From Capsaspora owczarzaki ATCC 30864 (taxonomy: Eukaryota; Opisthokonta; Filasterea): a stretch of DNA of 53,030 nucleotides. The stretch's first letter is position 1. The number at the start of each line of letters is the position of its first letter. The position numbers and the translations under genes are program-made. Shown here in pieces: positions 39,625-50,664 of this stretch. The DNA lies in NCBI RefSeq assembly GCF_000151315.2, contig NW_011887292.1:3578452-3631481 (forward strand), read 5' to 3'. The notes beneath the pieces are model-generated. The model ran no database searches. It saw nothing but the letters and a program-made list of their open reading frames with translations, and was not told where the DNA came from.

Positions 39625-42600
39625 TCAAGCTCTCTTGTTCTTTGGACGCACGAGGTTGAACGTCGTGGTCATCCAATGCGCAAAGGCGGAAGATTTGCTG
39701 CTGCCGCGCTGTGCCATGCATGGGACTTCCGCAAGCGCGGTTTGTGTCAAAGTGCCAGGAGAAGTGCGGCCTCCTGCGTCCACCGTAACTCGAGGGACTG
39801 GAACTGCAGAAGAAATGTCATGCTCGCGTGCGGTCGCGTGTGCAAACTTTTCCTGGTTGTCCGAAAAGTGCAGCCGCACAATGCCATCATCCAACGAATC
39901 CGACTCTTCAAGGATCGAATCGTTTGAAACATTGGACTTGTCGGTCAGCTCGCCCTGCGAGGCTTCTGGAGACGCCGCGGCGGACTGGACCAGTGTCATC
40001 GATGTGGCGCTCAATCGATTGGACTGCAAGGCGCGATTCGTGCGACGCCAGTCCTGGTAATCCAAAACGGGATCGCAATTGGTGACTCGGCCATGCGGCA
40101 AGGGCAGTGTCTGCGACGTTCGTCGGTGCGCGGCCGATTCGGCGCGTCGGACAAACATCTTGGAGCTGGGACAGTCATCTTCCGGATTGATGGAGAGCGA
40201 GCTGGCCAGCACTGGCGGCTTGCGCATGGCCAAAGAGATTGGCCTGCAGTCAGAGCCGCTCAAAGAGAGCGCATCCGCGCTTTGCATAGAGGCCGAGGAG
40301 TGGGTGCCGCCAACTGGCGTGGTACCAGAAGGCGGTGGCGGAGGGAAGGCCGAATCGCGAGGAAGCGAGGCCGGTCCAACAGTAAGGGTGTCCATTGGCT
40401 CGGTGAGTGATGTGGTTCGCAAAGCAATCGGGACAATCACGGGGTTGCTGTGCGAGCGGCAGCGACGATGAGTCAGCCTTGGAGCCATCGGCGACACCTC
40501 TGGCAAGGTTGGAATCGATTGCGAGCCTGTCCGCGTCTCCTTCTCCTCCTTCTCCTTGTCGGTGGTCGCTGGAAGAGGGTCTGCGGACGATGGCAAACGC
40601 TGGTTCGCGTTGACGCGGCCCGAAAACAGCGTTGACGAGGGCAAGTTGAGGGTACAGTCCGAGGCACGCCCAACTTGACGAGGCGGGGGCAGCTGCGGCG
40701 AGTCGAGTGACGAGGCGCTGTGTGGCAGGGCACTGGCAAGCGTGTCCCCATCCTGGCTGATGTGGCGAATGTAAGGCAGAGTAGGGGTGACTGTGCGCTT
40801 CATGCGCGAGTTGCGCACTGGGGTGGTGACGATGCCACTCAACGAGACATTACCAGGCTGAACCGACCCGCTTCCAAAGCACGAGCACATGGACAGATGC
40901 GAGCACGTTGTTTGTTTGCACACTGGTGGAGCAATCGGGGGTAGCAGGGCGCTAAAAGCGGCGCGTTTGGGTGGCAAGTCCGCGTCCAGCATGCCGGCGC
41001 GATCGTTGGCGTTTGCAGCAGCGGCTGCCGCGGTCGTGGTTGCATGGGTGACGAGAGGTTGGGCAAACTGAGCGCTGGTAGCAGCCGCCAAAGCACTCTT
41101 TCCTCCGGTGGCAATGTCCACGGCAGGAAGGCAAGTCGTAGAGCTGCTGTAATCGGTGGCGGCTTTCATGTCGACCGCGCTCTTCTTCTTCAGAATGGAC
41201 GTTGGCTGCTGGTTGGTTGCGCGCATGGGCATGTGAGGAGGGATTCTAGACGCAACTTGCTCGTTCGCATTGGCGCTGGCTGCAACCGAGGAAGCGGCAG
41301 GCTCTGCCGGCTGGTCGCTGAAGGTGACCACATGACGGCTTTGATTCGAATCAGAGCGAACCATTCCGTCGCACTCGCTCTCGTCACGTTCCAGGCGGAC
41401 GCGTTGCAGCGCCTCGTCCATGTGCCGGCGCGAGCGTTGCATGAGTACCAAGCGACGAACGTCGGCACCAATGTTCAGAGCACGGACGATACTGATGTCC
41501 TGGCAAACGTCTGCGCGCCAGTGCGCCTGCAGCGCAGCCAGCATGCGACTGCGCGTGTGCACAAAGGCGCCTCGGCCAACAGCCTCGAGGCGAGTCATAA
41601 TCGACCCAAAGTCGGGTCGATTGCACGCATCGCTCGCCCAGCAGTCGCGAAGCAGCTGCGCCAGAGGCTCGGGCAGAGTGGCGGGAATGGTCAAGCTCAG
41701 ACGGCCAGTGGCGACACCATAGGCCACAGCAAGACCGTCCACACCGTTGAACGGGACTTCGCGAGTCAGCATTTCCCACAACACGACGCCATAGCTCCAG
41801 ACGTCGGAGGCACGCGTCACGCGGCTGCCACGGATGACCTCGGGGCTCATCCAGCCAAACGTACCGGCGGTGGACGACCCGGCGGGGCTCGAGTCTGCGC
41901 TAGAGTTCAGAAAGTCGATCGCGCGGTCGCCAGAGGAGCAGATGCGACGAGCCAGGCCAAAGTCGGTCAGCTTGATGGCATCGTCCTTGCCCAAAAGAAT
42001 GTTGGCCGACTTGAGATCGCTGTGAATGACAGTGAACGGCGCCAAAAAGTGGAGGTAGTACATGGCGGACGCCAGCTGCATCATCCACGCGTGCAAGAGC
42101 GGTGCCTCCGCGGGCTCGCCCTTTGCGAGTCGATGGGAGAGAGTGCCTCCCGTGGCAAACTCCATGACAATGCAAAAGTCGGGCTCGGTGAGGACTGCGC
42201 CCATGAATCGGATAATGTTGGGGTGCGAAAGGTAGCCAAGCAGCTCCGCCTCCTCGCGCAGCTCTGTGGTGAGGTTGGCCGGGGCCTTGTCCGTGCAAGT
42301 GAGCTTTTTGATGGCAACGCGCTCGGATCGAAGCATGCCCGTGTACACTTTGCTGAACGAGCCCACGCCCACGCAGGTTTCAATGGCAATGTCGGCCAAT
42401 TGCAGCTCCCAGACGGCTTGTCGCATGCGCGACGACGTGACGCTGGCGGCAAAGCCCATGCCTTCCTCCGAAGGCAGAATGGTGGTGGACAAGGACCGCA
42501 GGCCAGAGGCTCGGCGCTGGGCGGACAGTCCAAGCGTCGACACGACCTGAGCGTACTGAATTTGCTCGGGCGCATCCAGCGGAGGCAGCTCCATGTCGCA

Positions 42601-44361
42601 GACGCTCCCGGCAAGGCTGGCCGCGGGGAACTCGGGCAGGCTGCGTGTGGCGATCAGGTCTGCCGAGTCGTTGGCGACTTCCTCGTTAACGCTGAGCAAG
42701 GCGGCCGTGGTGTCCGAGTACAGGTTGTCGTGGTGCATGTCGTGCGTCGAAATGGATGGAGTGTACATGGGGGTGACGCCAGCACTAGCACTGACTTGGG
42801 CAGCCGAGCGCGATAACGGCGGAGAGCTGGCCGAGTTCAAGACAGCAGCCGATGTCGCACCTGCGCTTCGGTCGGGGTTGGCCGAGGGACGCGCCGGGCT
42901 GAGATTCAGCGGCGAGAGATACGGGCTGCTACGACGATTGCGCTTGCTGGCAAGCGGCGACTGAGCAATCAGGGCGGGGGATACGCTGAGCGGAGTGCAG
43001 CTGGCCGAGTTGGTGCCCTCAGGCAGCGGCTGCGAAATGTTGTTGATCGAGTTTTCCAACCTGCTCCAGTTGATGTCACCATAGGTGCTGCAGAGCGAGC
43101 TCATCGAGGACGACTCTGAAAACTCTTCAAACGACGGCAGAGCGTCAAGCTGAGTGCTGAGATGGTCGTCCATGTCCGTCATGTCGGTTTCTGTGTCGTC
43201 GGTCAGCTGGTCGCCGAGTCCACCGCGATTGGTTGTGTCGGAGGACGCGGACGAGCACGAGAGCGGGGGTGTCTGCCACTCGCTGGGCGTGACGCGCAGT
43301 CTCAAGGCCATGCGGCGCAGACTGGCAGGCGATGTTGTTCGGGGCGTCGGCATCATGCCCGCTACGCCTTGCTGAGAAGCCGTCCCGGGCAGAATGGGCG
43401 AGCCCGGCAACGAGTTAAAGTTCATCAGCATGTCACGCGGAGGGCTTCCGAAGGGCAGAACGGAGGAGGAGGGTGTTCGAGGCGTGGGCTGGGTGACAAC
43501 AGAGGTGGATTTGGTGGTGGCAGGTTGGCGAGCTTGAGTAGTTGCCATGGTGGTGGCCGCAGTCAAATCGACCGCAGGCATCGACACGCGACTCGAGCCA
43601 AGCGTCTTCGGCGAATTGCTGTCGCATCCGTCCTGGGTGGCCGGCGGAGGAACGGAGGCAATTACCGAGTGGTCATTTTCAGTGCCCGTGGTCGTTTCGT
43701 CACTGCTCTGATCCATGTCCGATGTGATTTGGCTCACAAGGGCACGCGAGAACGCAGAGGCCTTGCCAATTTCAAGTTTTGGCAATGGCTTCTCGGTGGA
43801 AAAGTGGGGAGCGTTCAAGTTTGCACCGGCCAACGAACGAGTAGACTCGTGGCCGCCTGCCCCTCCCAAGGCAGCCTCGGACGCCAGCTTGGGCTCTGTC
43901 GATAGTGGGGAAGGGAGAAGGAGGCGGGTCTGCGAGTTGGAGGACGCCAGGGCGAGCGTCGTGGAAAGCTGGCCGGCCTGTCCAAAATTGTGCGCTAAGA
44001 TGTCCCGTTCGTTGGAAGGAATGGAGGCTGCCTGGACCAGTCCCGCCCGCAGAACTGTTCCTGGCTGTGCTTCTTCCTTTGCGGGCAGCACAACGGAGAC
44101 GGGGTTGGGCACCATGCGTGCGAAAACGGCCGAGGTGTTGCTGCTGCGCGCTTGAGGTGCGGAAGCCGGTCGAGAGGTGAAATTCCCCTCGCTGCTGCTG
44201 CTGCTGCCACAGACACAGGCCGGAAGTTGTGCCTCACTTGTTACACATGCACCTGCTGCGTTGGCAGAGCAGCGGCATGGCAGACCGGCGTTGTTCAAGG
44301 TCGGGACGAGCTCTGCAGTCGCCGAGCCGGGCGGCGTTTGCGGGTCGTACAAGAGCAGCAT
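39625..44361 (-). CDS. TKL-family protein kinase, 1,578 residues, intronless
   Basis: Cytosolic kinase with no signal peptide or membrane segment. Start chosen at ATG 44361 (MLLLYDPQTPPGSATAEL); the frame is open further upstream but that part is homopolymer-derived. Kinase domain about 658-925: Gly loop GVGSFSKV, VAIKK with Lys685, HSDLKSANILL with catalytic Asp782, DFG Asp800, and GTFGWMSPEV before SDVWSYGVVLWEMLTREVPF. HSDLKSAN and the WE-L-T pattern mark the tyrosine-kinase-like (MLK/Raf-type) group, so Ser/Thr activity is likely. An ~11-residue Ser/Ala-rich insert in the activation segment (SSADSSPAGSS) is unusual. Residues 1-650 and 930-1578 are long, Ser/Pro/Thr-rich, disordered and full of possible phosphosites. 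A short Cys cluster (VCKQTTCSHLSMCSCFG) near 1150 could bind a metal or be lipidated. No second domain is seen. Confidence 0.88.
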   Translation of the reverse strand: MLLLYDPQTPPGSATAELVPTLNNAGLPCRCSANAAGACVTSEAQLPACVCGSSSSSEGNFTSRPASAPQARSSNTSAVFARMVPNPVSVVLPAKEEAQPGTVLRAGLVQAASIPSNERDILAHNFGQAGQLSTTLALASSNSQTRLLLPSPLSTEPKLASEAALGGAGGHESTRSLAGANLNAPHFSTEKPLPKLEIGKASAFSRALVSQITSDMDQSSDETTTGTENDHSVIASVPPPATQDGCDSNSPKTLGSSRVSMPAVDLTAATTMATTQARQPATTKSTSVVTQPTPRTPSSSVLPFGSPPRDMLMNFNSLPGSPILPGTASQQGVAGMMPTPRTTSPASLRRMALRLRVTPSEWQTPPLSCSSASSDTTNRGGLGDQLTDDTETDMTDMDDHLSTQLDALPSFEEFSESSSMSSLCSTYGDINWSRLENSINNISQPLPEGTNSASCTPLSVSPALIAQSPLASKRNRRSSPYLSPLNLSPARPSANPDRSAGATSAAVLNSASSPPLSRSAAQVSASAGVTPMYTPSISTHDMHHDNLYSDTTAALLSVNEEVANDSADLIATRSLPEFPAASLAGSVCDMELPPLDAPEQIQYAQVVSTLGLSAQRRASGLRSLSTTILPSEEGMGFAASVTSSRMRQAVWELQLADIAIETCVGVGSFSKVYTGMLRSERVAIKKLTCTDKAPANLTTELREEAELLGYLSHPNIIRFMGAVLTEPDFCIVMEFATGGTLSHRLAKGEPAEAPLLHAWMMQLASAMYYLHFLAPFTVIHSDLKSANILLGKDDAIKLTDFGLARRICSSGDRAIDFLNSSADSSPAGSSTAGTFGWMSPEVIRGSRVTRASDVWSYGVVLWEMLTREVPFNGVDGLAVAYGVATGRLSLTIPATLPEPLAQLLRDCWASDACNRPDFGSIMTRLEAVGRGAFVHTRSRMLAALQAHWRADVCQDISIVRALNIGADVRRLVLMQRSRRHMDEALQRVRLERDESECDGMVRSDSNQSRHVVTFSDQPAEPAASSVAASANANEQVASRIPPHMPMRATNQQPTSILKKKSAVDMKAATDYSSSTTCLPAVDIATGGKSALAAATSAQFAQPLVTHATTTAAAAAANANDRAGMLDADLPPKRAAFSALLPPIAPPVCKQTTCSHLSMCSCFGSGSVQPGNVSLSGIVTTPVRNSRMKRTVTPTLPYIRHISQDGDTLASALPHSASSLDSPQLPPPRQVGRASDCTLNLPSSTLFSGRVNANQRLPSSADPLPATTDKEKEEKETRTGSQSIPTLPEVSPMAPRLTHRRCRSHSNPVIVPIALRTTSLTEPMDTLTVGPASLPRDSAFPPPPPSGTTPVGGTHSSASMQSADALSLSGSDCRPISLAMRKPPVLASSLSINPEDDCPSSKMFVRRAESAAHRRTSQTLPLPHGRVTNCDPVLDYQDWRRTNRALQSNRLSATSMTLVQSAAASPEASQGELTDKSNVSNDSILEESDSLDDGIVRLHFSDNQEKFAHATAREHDISSAVPVPRVTVDAGGRTSPGTLTQTALAEVPCMAQRGSSKSSAFAHWMTTTFNLVRPKNKRA

Positions 44362-47262
44362 TCGCCCAAAAAGAAAAACAACAACAACAAAAACAGAAGA
44401 GAGACTGCCTGTTCGAAACAAACAAACAAACACAACACGAGAGGTGTGAGCGATTTTTTTTTTGGATGGGGTGTGTGTTTGACAGAAAGGTTGGCGTTTT
44501 TTGCGGGTTTTTCCGAGCATGAGGTGATGGGGAATGGAGTCACTTTGTCGAGAATAGAGACGGACGACAATCGGTTGAAAACAAAGAACAAACAACAACG
44601 CCAAGGTGATCAGACAGGTTGAGCGCTTTCGTCATCCTTCACGCCTTTCAAAAGACAAAGAACATACAAAATAGTGGCAAAAGACGTGGAAGAGGAGATC
44701 TGACAATTTCAAGCGAAAGTTGAAAAAAAAAAAAACAAAAAAAAAAAAAAACAGAAAGAAGATGTGTCGTTGATCCGCTTTTGGAAAACGTCAAAGCAAT
44801 TTGAGGTTTGAGCGACTAAACCTCCTCTCGTGCACAAAAAGTGGGCGTTGACAAATTGCTCATTCGTTGTTGCAGCATCACGGTTTGTGGTCGTGCATGT
44901 CCACTGCCTAGAACCACAAACAACCCAAGAGCGAACAAACGGGGGGAAACAAAACACACAAAGAACAACACCGCACAACGAATCGGCCAGCCGATGCCAA
45001 TGCAACACCATTGATTAAACCGCGCGCGAGCAAACGAGGCACGAGAAAGCGCGAAAGAACGACGACAGGTGTGATGTGGGGTCGTGCATCAGCAGCAGCG
45101 TTCGCTTTCAAGGCAATGAACCAGTGTTCAGCTTTTGTTTGCTTTTGAGATGGCACACGTTTGTGGCTGAACAAATGTGTTTTGTGTGCTTCCTCGTTGG
45201 TTATTCTACATGCGTTGAGATCGATCGGGCGGCATTTCCAACAAAAAAAAATAATGGAAAAAATAATGAAATAATGGAAAAACCAAAAAAAAAAAAAAAA
45301 TAAAAAAAAATGCCGCAGTGCGGAACGTTCATATTGCCCGAAATCGGATCGAAGTTCAACCCGGCATGCGACGGTTGGGGATTGGAGCATGAGGATTGGA
45401 GCATGAGAGAGAGAGAGAGAGAGAGAGACAGGACGAGGGGTGCGGAAAGGAAAAGACAACAAAAGGCAAGAAATGGGAGCGGAACAGCAAAGGAGCGAGC
45501 TCAATGTGAACAAGAGAAAGAAACGAAACACAAAAATGCCAAAGCGTTGGTGAGCATTACACGAACTAGAGCACGCGGGGAACGAAGGCAGCTCTTTGGG
45601 ACTGCAAACTGTAGTGGAAGCACAAAGAAAGGGTTTTGCTTGTGGAACTGGCTCAAAGGGCGGTGGAAGGACGAACAAGAGCAGGTAATAATAATAATTA
45701 AAAAAACAAACGGAATTCCAAAAAAAAAGAAAAAAAAAAAGGAGTGAACTTTTCAGCCCTGCTTGATGGTTTGGCTTGGATGCAATTCAAAAAGCGACAA
45801 CGCGACGATACTACAATTCGATTGAAAGGGGAGAAGAGTTGCAAAGTATGCCACGCACATTAGGAGGGGTGGTGGTGGAACGCAATCGCCCGCTGACCCT
45901 GCCATATCATAAATGAACGCCAATGAAATGCTTCGGTTTGGGAACGCCAAAATCGGTCGGTTTGCCGGCTTTTGTCGCGTCTTCGTTCTTCCAAGACGTG
46001 GCGTTGCCACTTAGAGTGAATACTTGAATAGAGTGGAAGAGAGCAATCGTCCCATGACCGCAAGGGGAAGGGGGGAAGACAAGCCCGGTTCTGAGTGATG
46101 GGCGGTGTCCAAAATTGTTCCACCCCCCTCCTTGCCGCCCTTTCACATTTCATTTAAGAGGTGCGGTTTTCTCTCCTGCCCAGATCGATTGCACTGAAGA
46201 GGGAAGGAATTAGCCGTGAGCTTTATTTTGACAGGAGGGGTTTGTCATTCCATCGAGAGCTCTCAGCTCTCATCATCCGATTGTGTATTTTAGTATGTTT
46301 GGCCAAAAGCGATCGATCGATGATTGAACGTCATTGCGACGGATTTCGTTCTGTGTTGTTTGTTGAGTGAGTTTGCGATGAGCTGAATACGCACATGCAC
46401 AGACATTGCCAGTGATGAACGAGTCCGGACTATCTGGTCGGGAGTGCCGTGGGGGTGGAGTGGAGCGGGTGAAGAGGGAGCGAGATCGAGAGGCACGATC
46501 CGAGCTGCAATCAGGATCGATCAAGGCAACTCTTCCTCCCACGCCTGACAAATACCCAAACACAGAGGCGTCGCTCTCATCGCCCACTACAATACCACCA
46601 CATTCACTCTCCCATCGGCACGAGCTGGCCGATCTGCGCAGCGGGGGACGAGACAGGCATCCTGCCCAAACCCAAGCCGCATCACACGAATTCCACAGCG
46701 TTTTGGCTCACCCGAGTTTTTTTGGATGCGAAAACGTCCCGAGCCGCCAAATTTGCCCCGAGCCCCGCTTAATTTTCACAATAACGAGCGCAGCCATCTG
46801 AGAGCAAGTCGAGTGACTACCTTGCCCAAGAAAAACAAAACTGACGACGAATCCGTTTCCTGCCACCACATTGCAGTCGAGCAGGGCAGGGGTGAGAATG
46901 AAAGCGAGGGAGCAATTTTTGAATGCCACACCGACCGCTTTCACTCTTGCGTCTGCTCGTTGCCTCTCATCCGGTCTATCGAGGTAATTGCTAGGTCGTG
47001 GAAGATGCATCTTGGCGCCAAAACGTCGCGAGAAACCCACTGACGACTCTTTGGTTTCCAAGTCACCTCGCCTTTTTGCCACACATTGGCCGACACTCTC
47101 TGACTTTGCTGGGGCGTTTATGACTGCAAGAGTGGTGCGGTCGTGTTTGTACTGAACAAAGTACTTCTCAACAATGATTTGTTATTCTAGACAAGACAAA
47201 AAACCCTGGAGTTGTTGCACCTACGACAACAGAGGTATCAATGAGGCAAATCACTTGTACTA
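44362..47262. other. 2.9 kb without a recognisable gene
   Basis: The longest gene-free stretch of the window lies upstream of the kinase gene and downstream of the DUF389 gene, both on the minus strand. It includes A runs at 44724-44749 and 45283-45310, an A/T block at 45230-45310, a (GA)n tract at 45405-45430 and an AAAAAG tract at 45700-45745. From 45750 to 47260 it is less repetitive and closer to coding GC content, yet shows only short frames without domains or good splice sites. It is probably an extended kinase promoter or an unrecognised non-coding transcript. I found no tRNA, transposon or repeat family. Confidence 0.5.
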
Positions 47263-50200
47263 CTAACATGTGGTGGTTTTGATGGACGTGGGATTCTCTG
47301 TGCTCTGATGGGGAACGGATGCACGGTGAATCAGGACAGACGGGCGGCCGTAAGCGTGCTGCGCCACTCGGGTTGGTCGGCCTGCGTAGTACGCGTTGGG
47401 AAACACGGGCAGGGGCGGTGGGGGCTGGAACAGTTTCGCCAGTCGCGCGGCACCCGGCGATAACTGTGAAGTCGGGTTGTGATAGGTCGCCTGACCAGGA
47501 TCCAGGGAGATGGAATTGGCATCGGTGTGGTCCCAGGACGACGAGCTAGTGAACGGACGAGCGTAGGAGAGAATGTCGCTGACGGGAATCGGCCGAACCC
47601 GCCAAGGAGGCATAACGGTATTCGCGTTGCTGTCCTCGCCGAAAGCGTTCGCGCCGCCGCCGTTGTCACGCGGCACAAGGCTCCCGCGCGGGATGCGACC
47701 GCCATGCTGGATTGCGGCAAAAATGGTGCGCTCGTTCTCTTCCATCGCTTGGGCGACCGCCTGAGGATTGCCGTCGAGCTCGGAAGGCGCAACAGCACCG
47801 CCATGTCGCTGGACAAAGCGCTGGAAGCGCTCGCCAAGCTCGTTGGCTTCCGAGCCTGCCAGCGTTTCGCCGTTCTCGCGGTAGTTGGGCAGCGCATCCC
47901 GCCAGAACTTTGGTTTCTTGGCGATCGGGGCGACCTGTTTGAGCTTGAACATGGCGTACGCCGAAAAGAAGACGCAAATGATGTTGACGACGGTGAGCAG
48001 AAAGCTGATGCCACCGGTGCGAGCAACGTCGTTGAAGTCGATCGCAGACCTTTCCGTTGCCGTTAGTATGAGTGGACCCCAGATGGAGTAGGCAAACAGC
48101 ATCCCGGCGTTCACGGCTGGGGGAAGCAACGAAGCCGAGATGGCCACGCCAACCAAACTGCTCGTGTTGTTGCCGAGCACAGAGAGGGCGACGCCAAAGC
48201 CCGACGCGATCGCAACGCAGATGCCAATGTACATGCCCGTCCAATCGCCGCGTGCCGCCATCTCCGAGGTTGGCCAGGAGAACTGCGGACCCCAGTTCGT
48301 CCAGATGGTGCCCATGATGAAGCCCATGGCCAGGCAGATCGACAGGCCAATCACCTCCGAGCGCACGCCCGTAGTGATGAGGTGGCGATCGCGGATGACC
48401 GAGCCGAATGTCACTGCCAAAATGGGGCCCATGATTGGCGAGACAAGCATGCTGGCCACAATGACCACCGCGTTGTTCGACCCGAGACCAAGGCCTGCCA
48501 GGCAGCTGGCCACAACCGTGAGTGCCAGAAAGTCAAAGCTCAGCTCGCCGGCAGATTGGAGCACACTTGCGACTTGGTCGACCATCAGGCGCGAGCGGAC
48601 GGTATCTTGGAACTTTGCAAAGCCGGTGCGGAGCTTGACAATGTCTTCCTGATCCTGAGCGTCCTCTGAATCGTCGTCTCCTTCATCCAAATCGTCCCCG
48701 CCAAAGTGGGTACTTTTAATCTTTCTCTTTGGACCAGCCTCGTCATTCGACTCGTCGTCCTCGTCGTCGTCGTCGTCGTCGGCGTCGTCCTCGGTGCTGT
48801 CATCAGAAACGAACTCTTCATCGCTGTCGTCGACATTGCTGGCGTCTTCCTGTTCCGACCCAGCGAGTTTCTGATTCGTCTTGGAGATGGATCCATGGGT
48901 ACTGGAGGCCGCGTCTGCAGTGCTGGTAGGGTTGGTCGTCCTGGTGCTCAAAACGGTATTCGCCGAATCTACTGCGTCAAGCTGGCGGGATGATCGGACT
49001 GCTGCCTCTTCGCTCTGCAGCTGCTCCTCCGCCACGTGATCGACGCGCAGAAGCCTTGTCTGCGTGGTGATGAGCTGCGACGCCGGCCGTTCGCCGCTGG
49101 GTACCGCCAGGTCTTTGTGATCAATGTTGTAGCTGCCAGTCGGACCGGCACTGTTACTCCGCAGCACCTTGTCCACAGGCTCAAGCATTGCTGCAGTCGA
49201 TACCACTGCCGGTGCCGATGTTTGGCGCACCGTTGCAGACGCCTGAGGACGCAGCGAATCCAGGCGTTTGTGGCGAGGAGATTTGCCAGCGTTGCTGCTC
49301 TGTGGCTTGCGCTTTCGATTGCGCGGCAGTGGTTTGGCGGCACGGTTGATGAGGAGCGGGAGAATGTCCACACTCCCGTAGACAATGCCGACGCCGGCCT
49401 CCAGCAGCGCATTGAGCACTTGCTCGACATCGTGCAGGCATGGAAAAAGCACGACATGATCGCTTGCGGAGGATGATTTTTGGGACGCCGTTGGATGATC
49501 TCCACGAGTGGCTTTGGTGGTGGCATTGACGGTATTCGTTGCGACGGAGCTCATGGATGTGACAGTGGCGGTTGCCGACGACGCAGCGGGTGTTTGCGGG
49601 GTTGTGAGCGAAATTTGCATTGGTTTATCTGCGGGGGATTTTGCTGCGGGTTGGGGAATTACAGCAGCACCAGCAGCACCAGCAGCGTCAGCACTGGTAG
49701 TCGTGCCAACAACGCTCGGAGGCGGAGTGGCGCATGCTGTGGCTGGTTGCTGCGCGGCCGTCACCCGCGGCGACGTTGAGAGCCACACCAGATCGCGCTC
49801 AGCAACGCCAAAAGCAGCCAGCACGTCTCGAACAAGATCCAAGTGTCCAGTTGGCGACATGACCGGGCCTGAGTTCAAGAGTCATGTCATAAAAATGGAA
49901 GAGCACTTCAATCTCAGACGACAAGAAAGAGCAATCCCATCGTATCGCCGACTCACCTGCAGCAGCGACGGCGGCAGTGGCGATTGTCTCATCGGTCTGG
50001 GACTTGCCGGACGCAGCCAGGGTGCTTGGCGGGGTTGGGGCGGGTGCGAGTTGCTGCAGAACGTCGCTGGCGTCGGAGTTGTTGTGGATGACCACTGAGA
50101 ACGGCTCGACGCCTGTGGTGCCTGCGGCGGTCGCAATGGGGGAATGCGGCGTATGTGCAGCAGCCGACTGGGCGAGCATCCGGCTTGCTGAGGTGGGCTG

Positions 50201-50410
50201 CGACCCAGCGAACCCGCTGCTACTACTACTACTGCCACTCGTCACTGAGTGGTTTGCTGCCTTCGTCTTCTTGGCTGCCTTCGCGGCTGAAGCGAGCTCT
50301 GCCTCGATGCGCTCGTGCTCGTGCTGCAGGCGTATGCGGTAGACAATCTTGGACTGCCGGCCGGAGAGGGTCTGTGGCAGTCGCAGCATGACAAACCCGG
50401 GTGCTGCCAT
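47263..50410 (-). CDS. DUF389 multi-span membrane protein with long disordered N-terminus, 2 exons
   Basis: Exons 50410-49957 and 49868-47263 join in phase 1 (GTGAGT...CAG) and give 1,019 residues. DUF389 is about residues 575-800, with six or so hydrophobic helices: ELSFDFLALTVVASCLAGLG, AVVIVASMLVSPIMGPILAV, IGLSICLAMGFIMGTIW, MYIGICVAIASGFGVALSVL, LVGVAISASLLPPAVNAGML and FLLTVVNIICVFFSAYAMFK. The SPIMGP and SLLPPAVNAG motifs are the family hallmarks. DUF389 proteins are mostly prokaryotic and of unknown function. Segments DLVRDVLAAFGVAERDLVW and FPCLHDVEQVLNALLEAGV resemble the small alpha/beta domain before the membrane part in bacterial members, here interrupted by Ser/Ala/Thr-rich inserts. 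An Asp/Glu tract (DDADDDDDDEDDESNDEAG) lies near 510-540. The C-terminal 200 residues are soluble. Confidence 0.82.
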
Positions 50411-50664
50411 TCTCGTCGTCCTGGGGGAACAGCAGAGGAGTGGCAATGGTCACCCGCAGTGCAATAGTAGCTCTATTGGAGTGCAAAATGGAAACATGTA
50501 TGAGCACCACTGTTGTCAAACGACTTTGCCACTCTTCCCTTAAACTCTGTACCCGCATCGACTTGAAAGCTCTTTCGAGCAACGAGCGCAGTCTTGGTCT
50601 CTTTCTGAGTTTTTTTTTTTTTGGCACACAATCTGAGAGCCAACAACAACAACAAAAAAAAAGC
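50411..50664. promoter_or_regulatory. Two-way promoter between DUF389 and CSDE1-type genes
   Basis: Start codons are 254 bp apart, head to head. The plus-strand frame is open here with in-frame ATGs at 50446, 50488 and 50500, but it runs through a poly-T tract (50609-50623) and CAACAA repeats, which look like 5' UTR. The CSDE1 start could still lie upstream. Confidence 0.45.

Noticed and set aside
41044-42816. 590-codon plus-strand open frame opposite the TKL kinase
   Set aside because: It mirrors the kinase domain on the other strand; strong GC third-position bias leaves the antisense frame open. No domain or start context.
45330-45375. tRNA-like B-box (gttcaaccc) near an A-rich block
   Set aside because: No matching A-box or cloverleaf stems could be formed around it.
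44908-45678. Minus-strand 256-codon frame in the gene-free stretch
   Set aside because: Rich in Phe, Leu, Ser and Cys from pyrimidine runs; no domain, signal or conserved pattern.
50401-50664. Upstream extension of the CSDE1 frame
   Set aside because: Runs through poly-T and CAA repeats and lies in the shared promoter; the ATG at 50665 gives a cleaner start, although an earlier in-frame ATG cannot be excluded.
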